From Clostridiales bacterium CCNA10 (GTDB lineage: Bacteria > Bacillota > Clostridia > Oscillospirales > Oscillospiraceae): a DNA stretch of 64,000 nucleotides. This document shows, in pieces, positions 43,199 to 51,474 of this stretch. Where the stretch lies: the NCBI GenBank assembly GCA_003573975.1, contig AP018533.1, positions 558,001-622,000 on the forward strand, read 5' to 3'. A program made the position numbers and the translations under genes. The notes below the pieces were generated by a model. That model saw only the letters and a list, made by a program, of their open reading frames with translations, searched no databases and was not told where the DNA came from. Each line of letters starts with the position of its first letter. Position 1 is the stretch's first letter.

Positions 43199-43322
43199 AG
43201 AAACAGTGCTCTGGAGTGGTGGGAAGTTCGCCGCTCTGGGACGCGTCTGTATAAAATAGGAAGCACTTCTGAGCAGAATCACGAAAATTTCGGAAAGGAC
43301 CAGGTGGAATGTGGAATAAAAC

Positions 43323-43351
43323 TTGACATGACACCCGGTTCCATTTACAAT
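43323..43351 (+). promoter_or_regulatory. promoter TTGACA-17-TACAAT of rny
   Basis: Perfect -35 TTGACA (43323-43328) and TACAAT (43346-43351) are 17 bp apart. The transcript would have a leader of about 210 nt before rny. Confidence 0.8.
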
Positions 43352-43398
43352 GATATACAGGATAAAAGTGAAAAACTTGGGGGATGTTTTTCAGTTGT

Positions 43399-43436
43399 CG
43401 CAAGGAGACAGGCCGCGACACGGGCTGTGCCTTGCG
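43399..43436 (+). terminator. leader hairpin upstream of rny
   Basis: CGCAAGG (43399-43405) pairs with CCTTGCG (43430-43436), with inner pairing ACAGGCC/GGGCTGT. It is followed by GCTCCTTTTATG, which could act as a partial terminator or mRNA-stability hairpin. Confidence 0.5.
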
Positions 43437-43567
43437 GCTCCTTTTATGCTGTCTGACCCGGCGGGAGAGCTCCGCCGCCGGTGGAACACCACTTTTTTGC
43501 GGCTGTGCCGCGAAGGGGAGAGGAGCACCCCAACCATTGATTCTGATTTGGAGGTGTCAAAAGCCAA

Positions 43568-45115
43568 ATGTTACCCTATGTTATTGGGGCGGTTCTGGGC
43601 CTGGTTCTGGGTGCGGCACTGGTCTATGTGTTTGGCGTTCTGCGGGAGCGGAAGCAGGCTGATGAGGATCTGAACTCCGCAAAGAACCAGGCGAAGCAGA
43701 TCGTCAACGACGCGTACAAGAGCGCGGAAAATAAGAAGCGAGAGGCCCTTCTGGAGTCGAAGGAGGAGATCCTCAAGGCCCGCAATGAGTACGAGCGGGA
43801 GGAAAAGGAGCGCCGGAGCGACCTTCAGAAACAGGAACGCCGGCTTCAGCAGAAGGAAGAGAACCTGGACCGCAAGACGGAGAACATGGAGCGGAAAGAG
43901 GAGCATCTGTCCAACCGCCTGGCCCGGCTGGAGGCCACCCAGGCGGAGGCGGAACGGCTCAAGCAGGAGCAGGTGGATATGCTGGAGAAGATCTCCGGCT
44001 TCACTGCGGAGGAGGCGAAAGCCTATCTCCTCAGCCAGCTGGAGGCCGACGTGACTCACGAGTCCGCCATGAAGATCAAGGAGATCGAGGCCCGGTTCAA
44101 GGACGAAGCCGACTCCAAGGCCCGCGAGATCATCTCTCTGGCCATTCAGCGTTGTGCCGCCGACCATGTGGCGGAGGCCACGGTGTCCGTGGTGCCCCTG
44201 CCCAACGATGAGATGAAGGGCCGCATCATCGGCCGCGAGGGCCGCAATATCCGCACCCTGGAGACCCTAACCGGGGTGGACCTGATCATTGACGACACGC
44301 CGGAGGCCATCACGGTCTCTTGCTTTGACCCCGTCCGCCGGGAGATCGCCCGTCTGGCCCTGGAGAAGCTGATTTTGGACGGCCGCATCCACCCCGCCCG
44401 TATCGAGGAGATGGTGGAGAAGGCTAAGCGTGAGGTGGACGCAACCATCAAGGCTGAAGGCGAGCGCGCCATTTTTGAGACCAATGTTCACGGTCTGCAC
44501 CCGGAGCTGGTCAAGCTCCTGGGACGGATGCGCTACCGCACCAGCTATGGCCAGAACGTGCTTAACCACTCCATCGAGGTGTCCCACATCGCCGGCCTGC
44601 TGGCCGCCGAGATCGGCGCCAACGTGACCGAGGCCAAGCGCGCCGGTCTGCTCCACGACTTGGGCAAGTCCATCGACCACGAGGTGGAGGGCTCCCATGT
44701 CACAATCGGCGTGGAACTGGCCCGGAAGTATCACGAGAGCGAGGCGGTCATTCACGCCATTCACGCCCACCACAACGACGTGGAGCCCCAGACTGTGGTG
44801 GCCTGCCTGGTCCAGGCGGCCGATGCCATCTCTGCCGCCCGACCCGGCGCCCGGCGCGAGAATTTGGAGAATTATATCAAGCGTCTGGAGAAGCTGGAGG
44901 AGATCACCTCCTCCTTCCCCGGCGTGGAGAAGTCCTTTGCCATCCAGGCCGGTCGCGAGGTCCGCATCATGGTCAAGCCCGAGGTGGTCAGCGAGGATCA
45001 GATGGTCCTTCTGGCCCGGGACATTGCCAAGAAGATCGAGGACGAGCTGGAGTACCCCGGCCAGATCAAGGTCAACCTTCTGCGGGAGACCAAGGCCATC
45101 GAGTACGCCAAATAA
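43568..45115 (+). CDS. rny: ribonuclease Y
   Basis: The 515-residue endoribonuclease starts the bulk mRNA decay of Firmicutes. It has an N-terminal membrane helix (residues 3-24), a long charged coiled coil (25-200), a KH domain with [15 protein letters not shown] near 218, and an HD domain with [10 protein letters not shown] near 363 and HAHHNDVEP near 401. The ATG at 43568 has GGAGGTG upstream. The length is normal for the family. It ends the long recJ-to-rny array but has its own promoter. Confidence 0.97.
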   Translation: MLPYVIGAVLGLVLGAALVYVFGVLRERKQADEDLNSAKNQAKQIVNDAYKSAENKKREALLESKEEILKARNEYEREEKERRSDLQKQERRLQQKEENLDRKTENMERKEEHLSNRLARLEATQAEAERLKQEQVDMLEKISGFTAEEAKAYLLSQLEADVTHESAMKIKEIEARFKDEADSKAREIISLAIQRCAADHVAEATVSVVPLPNDEMKGRIIGREGRNIRTLETLTGVDLIIDDTPEAITVSCFDPVRREIARLALEKLILDGRIHPARIEEMVEKAKREVDATIKAEGERAIFETNVHGLHPELVKLLGRMRYRTSYGQNVLNHSIEVSHIAGLLAAEIGANVTEAKRAGLLHDLGKSIDHEVEGSHVTIGVELARKYHESEAVIHAIHAHHNDVEPQTVVACLVQAADAISAARPGARRENLENYIKRLEKLEEITSSFPGVEKSFAIQAGREVRIMVKPEVVSEDQMVLLARDIAKKIEDELEYPGQIKVNLLRETKAIEYAK

Positions 45116-45146
45116 GACAGATTTGGAGCGTCTCAAAACGCTTGCC

Positions 45147-45187
45147 AAAACAGCTTCCCTGCCGCAATGCGGCAGGGAAGCTGTTTT
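45147..45187 (+). terminator. terminator of rny
   Basis: A 19-bp perfect stem has an AAT loop and ends in GTTTTGCTT. Confidence 0.92.
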
Positions 45188-45196
45188 GCTTATCAG

Positions 45197-45240
45197 AAAA
45201 CCAGCGGGGGATTAGATGGCTCCATCCCCGCACTGGTTTC
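45197..45240 (-). terminator. terminator-like hairpin after the broken nucleosidase gene
   Basis: AAACCAG-CGGGG pairs with CCCCG-CTGGTTT, allowing a small bulge. On the minus strand it ends GGTTTTCTG, as expected for the former terminator of the pseudogene. Confidence 0.5.
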
Positions 45241-45263
45241 CGTGTTTCGGCTGCACTCTGCAA

Positions 45264-45593
45264 TTATGAAAGCCATGTTCTACAGATCTCCGCAAGCAAG
45301 GCGGCTGCAAGATCCGTTGCAATGATCGAGGCCTTCTTATCATTTTAGATAAAATAATCAAGTCCACCGTGCTTTGCGGCATTGGTGATACAGCGGATTG
45401 AGAGAACGGTTATGCTGTGGACATAGCACACATGGGTGATAGCCGCAGTCTTCATATCCACACTCAAGGGCGCAAATTCCGCATAGATTTTTGCGCGGAG
45501 GTGATCGGTTATAAATGATTCTCCCGTTGCCATCCGCCCCCAGGCAACTCTCCCAGCGGCTCCCAAAATATTTCCAACGCCGGGCTTTGTTCA
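45264..45593 (-). pseudogene. broken 5'-methylthioadenosine/S-adenosylhomocysteine nucleosidase remnant
   Basis: The minus-strand frame encodes WGRMATGESFIT, FAPLSVDMKTAAITHVCYVH and VLSIRCITNAAKH, which match the C-terminal active-site half of MTA/SAH nucleosidase (family pattern ATGD.FI, V.ME.AA..HV.Y and ..R.ISD.A). The acidic residue of the VDMEGAA motif is Lys here and the ISD Asp is Asn. A TAA interrupts the frame before a last helix (KASIIATDLAAALLAEI), and the N-terminal half is missing, replaced by the XRE gene. It cannot be functional. Confidence 0.75.
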
Positions 45594-46325
45594 AGTCTCC
45601 AAAATACCATTTACCCGGCCGAGGATCGTGCCCATACAGCGGAACTCGTCCGTTTCACTCACCAAAATATCCGCATCAATGACATTGGGCGCCCGAAGAC
45701 GGCGCTCTCCCCTCTCGTGGAAAAGTGTGCGGATATAGTAAATCCCGTTCAGGCAGAACAAACCCATCTCATTGTGTCTCGCTTGCCTTCTTTGAAGAGC
45801 CAGAATATCATGGTTCCGGAAGACGGGCAGATATTGATCCATCTGGATCTGAAAACAAAAGTCGGTTCCCTCGGGCAGATCCTTGAGCATGATGCGCACG
45901 TTTCCTAATTTGTTTTGTATAAGAAAACCAGTGTGAAGCTTTCGCAAACCGGGCAGATAGCAGGGGAAGGTGAGCTGGTTCCCGACAGTGGTTCGACTGT
46001 ATTCCTCATTGATAATCAGACGAACAAGCCGCTTTCCTTCTTTGGAAAGTTCCCGATATTTTTTGATGGCATCAACCTCTTCGCTACTGAGGGAATGGTC
46101 ATAAATTTTGATGATCTGGCTGTTACCGAGGTAATCGGAGTACATATAGTTGGCATCGACCTCTAACACATTGATCAAGGAAATTAAGATGTCGGGTTTC
46201 GGGGTGCTGATACCGTTTTCATAGTTTGCGATAGCTGACGGAGTGACGCAGATCTTAGCCGCCAGCTGAGGCCCGGTGAGGCCCATTTCCTGTCTCCTCT
46301 GCCGTAATTTATCCCCCAGGCTCAT
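45591..46325 (-). CDS. XRE-family regulator with S24/LexA-like C-terminal domain
   Basis: The 244-residue protein has an N-terminal helix-turn-helix (residues 5-60, MGLTGPQLAAKICVTPSAIA then YENG) and a beta-rich C-terminal part (about 125-240). The latter's FCFQIQMDQYLPVFRNHDIL and MGLFCLNGIYYIR resemble the S24/phage-repressor peptidase fold. The self-cleavage serine is not obvious (MDQYLPV in place of GDSMEP), so cleavage may be lost. Codon use is AT-richer than that of core genes. It is divergent from the Spo0A-C gene, which it may repress. Confidence 0.8.
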   Translation of the reverse strand: MSLGDKLRQRRQEMGLTGPQLAAKICVTPSAIANYENGISTPKPDILISLINVLEVDANYMYSDYLGNSQIIKIYDHSLSSEEVDAIKKYRELSKEGKRLVRLIINEEYSRTTVGNQLTFPCYLPGLRKLHTGFLIQNKLGNVRIMLKDLPEGTDFCFQIQMDQYLPVFRNHDILALQRRQARHNEMGLFCLNGIYYIRTLFHERGERRLRAPNVIDADILVSETDEFRCMGTILGRVNGILET

Positions 46326-46399
46326 GTGAGGTCCTCCTTATCAGATACTGCAATGACTGCAATCCCCATTCCTTGTCTCCAAATCGCTTGCTTATAAGA

Positions 46400-46418
46400 A
46401 AATATCAACAAGATATTT
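46400..46418. promoter_or_regulatory. palindrome AAATATC-N5-GATATTT between divergent genes
   Basis: A perfect 7-bp inverted repeat with a 5-bp spacer lies 75 bp upstream of the XRE gene and just before the putative promoter of the Spo0A-C gene. It is a good candidate operator for the XRE protein (inference). Confidence 0.45.
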
Positions 46419-46429
46419 GTAAAAATCGG

Positions 46430-46458
46430 TTGACTTTCAAAGAAATTTGTTGTAAGCT
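46430..46458 (+). promoter_or_regulatory. putative promoter TTGACT-17-TAAGCT
   Basis: TTGACT and TAAGCT are 17 bp apart, about 156 bp before the Spo0A-C domain gene. The -10 match is weak. Confidence 0.35.
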
Positions 46459-46613
46459 AAAGATAATGTTCGTGATACATGGATATATGTACTGCGAACT
46501 ACAAACAGTGTTATTGATAATACTATGTCAAAAGACAGTGCTTGTCAACCAGAAAATGTGTGTAGTCTACCACAGGAGCGGCAAAATAATAATCGCAGAA
46601 AGGATAGTTTAGA

Positions 46614-47078
46614 ATGATACACGATGAGATCACAGACGTCCTGTTGCGTGCAAGAATTCCGGCTAGTACAAAGGGATTTATCTATATTCATGATGCATTA
46701 GAGATTATGGATAAAGATTCCTACTATTTTTCCGGTAAGGTCTGCGCCCTGTACACAAAGATTGCCAAACAGCACGGAGCGAGCTTCTCACAGGTGGAAC
46801 GCGCAATACGGTATGCGTTTAAGGGTGCTCTGACGCACGGGGATCCGAAGTCAGTGGAGCATTATCTGGACCCCGTCAATACCCAAAATTCCAATGAACT
46901 CAAAGTTTTGTTCCTACGGTGGAAGCAGGAGATGCAGCAGACGAAGGAGATATCATGTGACAATCTGTCAGCTTGCCGTGAGCAAATATACAATGAGATT
47001 CTTGCTGAGATGAAGGCGCTAGCATCCGGCATCCAGCAGGCCGTTTCGAACGCCGCATCTCCCCCAAAAGCGATATAA
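46614..47078 (+). CDS. stand-alone Spo0A C-terminal DNA-binding domain protein
   Basis: The 154-residue protein aligns by eye with the Spo0A effector domain: RIPASTKGFIYIHDALEIM near residues 14-32, then ALYTKIAKQHGASFSQVERA and IRYAFKGALTHGD near 64-80. It has no receiver domain, so it cannot be controlled by phosphorylation like Spo0A itself. It could compete for 0A boxes or regulate its own targets. The C-terminal 50 residues are helical and non-conserved. The start ATG at 46614 follows AAAGGATAG. It sits in a low-GC island. Confidence 0.82.
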   Translation: MIHDEITDVLLRARIPASTKGFIYIHDALEIMDKDSYYFSGKVCALYTKIAKQHGASFSQVERAIRYAFKGALTHGDPKSVEHYLDPVNTQNSNELKVLFLRWKQEMQQTKEISCDNLSACREQIYNEILAEMKALASGIQQAVSNAASPPKAI

Positions 47079-47120
47079 AAGAGATTCTTTGCAATATCGA
47101 AATGGGAGCGTTATGTAAAA

Positions 47121-48020
47121 ATGGAAATGGATAGAAAAACGCCAGCCTCTTTTCCCCTTGCCTCTTCTGAGACTGATGTAAACGGGGAGGTTGAGTGTTG
47201 TATAGAGAAAGCCGTGATGGACTTGCTGAGTCAATGTGTGTTCAGCGGGATCATGATAACCTATGATGTGCCGGGTTTTCCTCTCTATTACATAGATGAG
47301 CGGATGCTGTCGCTGTTGAATTATTCAAACCAGGCGGATCTCATTGCCGCAACTGGTCAGGACATGATCAATTGTATTCGGTCAGAGGACCGGGTGGGCC
47401 GGCAGGCCGAGATTGCACAGGCCCTTCTCAATGGGACCAGCTATACAACGACTTATAGAATGATGTGCAGGGAAAAGGAATATATCTGGGTCAAAGAAAC
47501 AGGTGTACAGAAGTGTCTGCCCAATGGGGTGCCGGTGCTGGTCAGCTTATGTCTAGACATCACCGGGCAAATGGAAGCGCAGGCCGAATTGGAATCCATC
47601 GTTCAGTGTCCTATGGGTGGGATTTTTCGAGCCAGAATGGATCGTGATTTCACTCTGATTTATGCAAATGACCACTACTATGCTTTGCATGGCTTGACAA
47701 GAGAGGATCTGCGCAATAAATTTGGGAATAAAACGATCCATCTAGTTCATCCAGAGGATATTCCATGGATGGAGCAGCGTCTACAAAAAGCGATAGAGCA
47801 GAAAGAGCAGACAGTCAGCTTGGAATACCGTGTTGTCCGGCCTGACGGCAGGACTGTATGGCTGATGGTGAATGGCTCTCTATCTGAGCAGCGTGGGAAT
47901 ACGCTTCTCACTGGCATGGTGATCGATATCTCGCATCAAAAGTCTATGGAGGAGCGGCTGTGCTGTAAGAGCTGGTATCAGCGCACGCTCTGTGTGGAAA
48001 ATAATGGTCCTATTAGTTAG
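47121..48020 (+). CDS. tandem PAS-domain protein, probably truncated
   Basis: The 299-residue protein has a first PAS domain (about residues 40-150) with YRMMCREKEYIWVKETG and LCLDITGQMEAQ, and a second (about 155-285) with FTLIYANDHYYALHGLTRED, then LEYRVVRPDGRTVWLMVNGS and GMVIDISHQK. Proteins with this layout usually continue into further PAS, GGDEF/EAL or kinase modules. Here the frame stops soon after the second PAS, with a poorly structured tail, suggesting loss of the output domain. It follows the Spo0A-C gene by 42 bp. Confidence 0.7.
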   Translation: MEMDRKTPASFPLASSETDVNGEVECCIEKAVMDLLSQCVFSGIMITYDVPGFPLYYIDERMLSLLNYSNQADLIAATGQDMINCIRSEDRVGRQAEIAQALLNGTSYTTTYRMMCREKEYIWVKETGVQKCLPNGVPVLVSLCLDITGQMEAQAELESIVQCPMGGIFRARMDRDFTLIYANDHYYALHGLTREDLRNKFGNKTIHLVHPEDIPWMEQRLQKAIEQKEQTVSLEYRVVRPDGRTVWLMVNGSLSEQRGNTLLTGMVIDISHQKSMEERLCCKSWYQRTLCVENNGPIS

Positions 48021-48218
48021 GGCATTAGTATTTTGACCAATAGCGATCTATATGGATTGTCCTTTGATGGCGCTCTGGACTGCCAGCCTCTCCCTGTAAC
48101 TCAGGTGAAAGTCAGGAAAAACTCTGAAAGTCCGTGTCTATCTCCATGTATGTTTATTGTATGAAAAGGTCTGCGCGTGCAGATGTGAATCAGCTGATAT
48201 TCCTCCCTTGTCAAAAAG
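48021..48218. other. gene-free stretch after the PAS gene
   Basis: No convincing coding sequence or RNA gene is seen. The in-frame continuation of the PAS gene is stopped early and no GGDEF or kinase motif can be read in the other frames. The stretch ends at a terminator hairpin. Confidence 0.5.
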
Positions 48219-48245
48219 TCACCGCCAAATTGGCGGTGATTTTCC
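48219..48245. terminator. terminator hairpin after the low-GC island
   Basis: TCACCGCC pairs with GGCGGTGA around AAATT and is flanked by AAAAAG and TTTTCC. Confidence 0.7.
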
Positions 48246-48298
48246 TTGTCAGCAGCTTGAATCGCATGAAAGCAGGTGAAATACGCGCTGAACGCCCA

Positions 48299-48330
48299 AA
48301 ACCCCGGGAATCTTGTGATTCCCGGGGTTT
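48299..48330 (-). terminator. terminator of the rplM-rpsI operon
   Basis: A 14-bp perfect stem AAACCCCGGGAATC with a TTGT loop lies 23 bp past the rpsI stop on the minus strand. Confidence 0.8.
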
Positions 48331-48352
48331 GAAGATTCCAAAGCAGTAAAAC

Positions 48353-48757
48353 TCAGCGCTTGGAGAACTGGGGAGCGCGGCGGGCGGCCTTCAGACCGTA
48401 TTTCTTACGCTCCTTCATACGAGGATCGCGGGTGAGGAAGCCAGCGGCCTTCAGGGCGGGGCGGAACTCCTCATTGGCCAGCAGCAGGGCGCGGGCCACA
48501 CCGTGACGGATAGCGCCGGCCTGACCGGTGACGCCGCCGCCGGTGACGGTGGCAACGATGTCCACCTTGCCCAGCTGCTCGGTGGTGACCAGGGGCTGGC
48601 GGACCAGCAGCTTCAGGGTCTCCAGGCCAAAGTAATTGTCGATGTCACGGCCGTTGATGGTGATGGAACCGGTCCCGTTGGGGAACAGATGCACACGGGC
48701 CACGGAGGACTTCCGACGGCCGGTACCGTAAAAATAAGGCTTCTTGCTCTTATACAT
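48353..48757 (-). CDS. rpsI: 30S ribosomal protein S9
   Basis: The 134-residue protein has S9 landmarks: [13 protein letters not shown] near residue 10, [20 protein letters not shown] near 71, [20 protein letters not shown] near 108 and the C-terminal QFSKR that reaches the P-site tRNA. It is cotranscribed 17 bp after rplM. Confidence 0.98.
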   Translation of the reverse strand: MYKSKKPYFYGTGRRKSSVARVHLFPNGTGSITINGRDIDNYFGLETLKLLVRQPLVTTEQLGKVDIVATVTGGGVTGQAGAIRHGVARALLLANEEFRPALKAAGFLTRDPRMKERKKYGLKAARRAPQFSKR

Positions 48758-48774
48758 GATCGTCTACCTCCTGC

Positions 48775-49206
48775 TTACTCGGCAGCCCAGATCTCGGGCT
48801 TCTGGGCGGCGTGCTCGTGCTCACCGCCGCGATAAATCTTCAGGCGGGTCAGAGAATCCTTGCTGATGATGTTCTTGGGCAGCATACCGCGGACAGCCAG
48901 CTTCATGGCCAGCTCGGGGCGCTCGCTCATCAGGGTGCGGTACTTGACTTCCTTCAGGCCGCCGACCCAGCCGGAGTGGTGGCGATAGTACTTCTGATCC
49001 AGCTTCTTGCCGGTCAGAATGGCCTTCTCAGCGTTGATGATGATCACGCAGTCGCCGCAGTCAGCGTGGGGGGTGAACTCGGGCTTATGCTTGCCGCGCA
49101 GCAGGGTAGCGGCGGTGGCAGCGGTCTTGCCCAGGGGCTTGTTCGCAGCGTCCAGGACATACCACTTACGCTCGATGTTACCCTTGTTGGCCATAAAAGT
49201 GGACAT
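48775..49206 (-). CDS. rplM: 50S ribosomal protein L13
   Basis: The 143-residue protein starts at the ATG at 49204-49206 (TGGAGG nine bases upstream) and shows [40 protein letters not shown] and AVRGMLPKN, all L13 signatures. It heads the rplM-rpsI operon under a consensus promoter. Confidence 0.98.
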   Translation of the reverse strand: MSTFMANKGNIERKWYVLDAANKPLGKTAATAATLLRGKHKPEFTPHADCGDCVIIINAEKAILTGKKLDQKYYRHHSGWVGGLKEVKYRTLMSERPELAMKLAVRGMLPKNIISKDSLTRLKIYRGGEHEHAAQKPEIWAAE

Positions 49207-49297
49207 AGGTAAAACCTCCATTTTCCTCTACTTTACTTATCAAAAAGTTGATTTACAACAAAATCAGCTGCTCCACTGTACAAGCGGAACATTTTGT

Positions 49298-49326
49298 ATT
49301 ATAGTAGTTGGGCGGCGCAGTGTCAA
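49298..49326 (-). promoter_or_regulatory. consensus promoter TTGACA-17-TATAAT of rplM-rpsI
   Basis: The minus strand has perfect -35 (49321-49326) and -10 (49298-49303) hexamers. The leader of about 85 nt includes a short GC-rich hairpin and could host r-protein autoregulation. Confidence 0.9.
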
Positions 49327-49478
49327 CCTGTTTTTTCTTGTTTTTTGATTCACACGCCAAAATCTCTTGTTTTCTCTTGTTATCACACCATATCTCTTAT
49401 TTTCTCGATTTCAATTTTTAATTTTAATCGCTGAAAATGTTCCGGAAACCGGAGCTTTTTCCCTTGGGAGGACGTAAA

Positions 49479-50249
49479 ATGAACCGTATTCTTTCCCTGG
49501 TCCGCCGCTGTGTGGAGGACTATGAGATGATCGCACCCAACGACCGCATCGCCGTGGGCGTCTCCGGCGGCAAGGACTCGCTGATGCTGCTGATGGCCCT
49601 GGCCAAGCTGCGGGAATTTTATCCCATTCCCTTCCAGGTGGAGGCATTCACCCTGGACATGGGACACGCCGATGGACGGTCGGGGATGGACTTTGCGCCG
49701 GTGGCCCGGCTGTGCCGGGACCTGGATGTCCCCTTTACTCTGCTGGAGAGTGAGATCCACCACATCATTTTTGATGTGCGCCGGGAGAAGAATCCCTGCT
49801 CCATGTGTGCCAAAATGCGCCGGGGAGCGCTGCACAGCGCACTGAAGGAGCGGGGTCTGAACAAGATCGCCCTGGGGCACCACTACGACGACGCGGTGGA
49901 GACCTTTTTCCTGTCCCTGATCTTCGAGGGGCGGCTCTCCTGCTTCCAGCCGGTGACCTGGCTGGACCGGACGGAGATCACCCAGATCCGCCCTCTGCTT
50001 TACTGTGGGGAAAGCATGATCCGCCACACAGCGGAGCGCCTTGACCTGCCTGTGCTGGAAAATCCCTGCCCCGCCAACGGCAACACCAAGCGGCAGGAGA
50101 TCAAGGAGCTGATCTATGAGCTGAACGGCCGCTATCCGGGGCTGAAAGCCCGGGCATTTGGGGCGATGCAGCGCCTTCCTCTGCCGGAGTGGGGGCCGGT
50201 GGAGCACCGCAGGCGTCCTCTGCCTGAGGAGCTGGGAGAATTTCAGTAA
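49479..50249 (+). CDS. TtcA-like tRNA 2-thiolation ATPase (PP-loop family)
   Basis: The ATG at 49479 has GGGAGG seven bases upstream; an earlier in-frame ATG at 49437 has none. The 256-residue enzyme has the PP-loop VGVSGGKDSLMLL near residue 27, CSMCAKMRRGAL near 107 (CX2C Fe-S or sulfur site) and LGHHYDDAVETFFLSL near 129, then FEGRL. TtcA uses an Fe-S cluster to thiolate cytidine 32 of tRNA. Clostridial homologues may have related tRNA thiolation roles. Confidence 0.87.
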   Translation: MNRILSLVRRCVEDYEMIAPNDRIAVGVSGGKDSLMLLMALAKLREFYPIPFQVEAFTLDMGHADGRSGMDFAPVARLCRDLDVPFTLLESEIHHIIFDVRREKNPCSMCAKMRRGALHSALKERGLNKIALGHHYDDAVETFFLSLIFEGRLSCFQPVTWLDRTEITQIRPLLYCGESMIRHTAERLDLPVLENPCPANGNTKRQEIKELIYELNGRYPGLKARAFGAMQRLPLPEWGPVEHRRRPLPEELGEFQ

Positions 50250-50432
50250 ATTTGACCGAAGAAAATTCCCGGCCCATATGGAAACCGGGCGGCTGGGGTG
50301 ATATAATAGGGGCTGTTTTTGGGGAAATCCCCCGTGGACCTACCCGCTCCGGGTGAAATGCCGGGTGGCTGGATACAATAGGAATGAAAATGACACCGCG
50401 GGCCCGCCCCGCGTGGAGAGGAGCCGATACCA

Positions 50433-51137
50433 ATGAGCGAAGAGACCATATACACCCCAAACCCGGGCAAGCAGCTGATCCGCACCGTGGACGGCGTGGA
50501 CTATCAGCGCATTCCCATCAAGACCCACCTGATCACCAAGGCGGACCGCATGGAGGACGTGGTGCTTCAGTATGCCGGGGACAAGATGCAGGAGGGGGAT
50601 ATCCTCTTTATCTCCGAAAAGGCGGTGGCCTGCACCCAGAGCCGCGCCATCCCCATGGAGGACATCAAGCCCCGCAAGCTGGCCGTTACCCTCAGCCGCT
50701 ATGTCACCAAGACTCCCGCCGGCATCGGCCTGGGCATCCCGGAGACCATGGAGATGGCCCTTCAGGAGTGCGGTACCCTGCGGATCCTCTTTGCCGCCTT
50801 TTGCAGCGTGATCGGTAAGCTCTTCCACCAGAGGGGCTGGTTCTACATCGTCGCCGGCCCCAAGGCCCGGGGCATCGACGGTCCCACCGAGGGGACCATC
50901 CCTCCCTATGACCACTATGTGGTCCTTACCCCCGATGATCCCAACGGCACCGCCAGGAAGCTGGACACCGCCCTGGGGCATCCAGTGGCCATTGTGGACA
51001 TCAACGACCTGGGGGCCAACATCCTGGGCTTCTCCCAAAAAGAGCCCACGATGGACCAGCTGGCCAAGGTCCTGGGGGACAACCCGCTGGGCCAGTCCAG
51101 CGAATCCACCCCCATGGGCATCATCCGCAAGTGCTGA
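50433..51137 (+). CDS. coenzyme F420-0:L-glutamate ligase-like protein
   Basis: The 234-residue protein belongs to the F420_ligase (CofE-like) family: YQRIPIKTHLITKADRMEDV near residue 24, GDILFISEKAVACTQSRAIP near 55 and IKPRKLA, with conserved acidic and Gly residues around INDLGANILGFS near 192. In archaea and actinobacteria CofE adds glutamate to F420. This organism type is not known to make F420 and no other cof/fbi gene is here, so the substrate is probably different. The gene is monocistronic with a strong terminator. Confidence 0.8.
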   Translation: MSEETIYTPNPGKQLIRTVDGVDYQRIPIKTHLITKADRMEDVVLQYAGDKMQEGDILFISEKAVACTQSRAIPMEDIKPRKLAVTLSRYVTKTPAGIGLGIPETMEMALQECGTLRILFAAFCSVIGKLFHQRGWFYIVAGPKARGIDGPTEGTIPPYDHYVVLTPDDPNGTARKLDTALGHPVAIVDINDLGANILGFSQKEPTMDQLAKVLGDNPLGQSSESTPMGIIRKC

Positions 51138-51175
51138 ATCAGAGCCAGCAGAGGCCGCTGTCCTGCGGACGATCT

Positions 51176-51215
51176 GATCCGCTGAGATCCTGTGATCTCA
51201 GCGGATCATTTTTAT
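51176..51215 (+). terminator. terminator of the F420-ligase-like gene
   Basis: GATCCGCTGAGATC pairs perfectly with GATCTCAGCGGATC around a CTGT loop, followed by ATTTTTATC. Confidence 0.9.
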
Positions 51216-51379
51216 CTCTGGACACACTGTTTTTGCGATACCACACCATCTGGAGGAGATGAAGGGGGTGCTTCTGGATGAGCCGGTGGAACCTTATATC
51301 TGAGATGACGGTTTTCTCCGGACGGACCTAATCAGCAGCACTCCACCAAGAGCTTTGCCCGCCCGTATGTGGTTCTCCG
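51216..51379. other. gene-free stretch upstream of the Lrp-like gene
   Basis: Only a short open frame with a GGAGG site at about 51252 is seen; it stops after 14 codons from its ATG. It looks like debris or chance. No RNA gene is recognised. Confidence 0.4.
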
Positions 51380-51408
51380 TTGCGTTCTGGAAGAAAATCA
51401 GCTATAAT
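51380..51408 (+). promoter_or_regulatory. promoter TTGCGT-17-TATAAT of the Lrp-like operon
   Basis: TTGCGT (51380-51385) and a perfect TATAAT (51403-51408) are 17 bp apart, about 66 bp before the Lrp-like start. Confidence 0.7.
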
Positions 51409-51474
51409 GGTGGGGATCTCAGACTGCCCCACGGCGGGTCCGGGAAAATATAAAGGATCAGGAGGTCTCAGGAT

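Noticed and set aside
48134..48349. 71-codon plus-strand frame before rpsI
   Set aside because: It runs through two terminator hairpins, has no ribosome site and no family resemblance.
49333..49390. Short repeated TTGTTTTCTCTTGTT pyrimidine-rich motifs
   Set aside because: Only a few imperfect copies in an AT-rich intergenic gap; no array, spacing or symmetry that suggests function.
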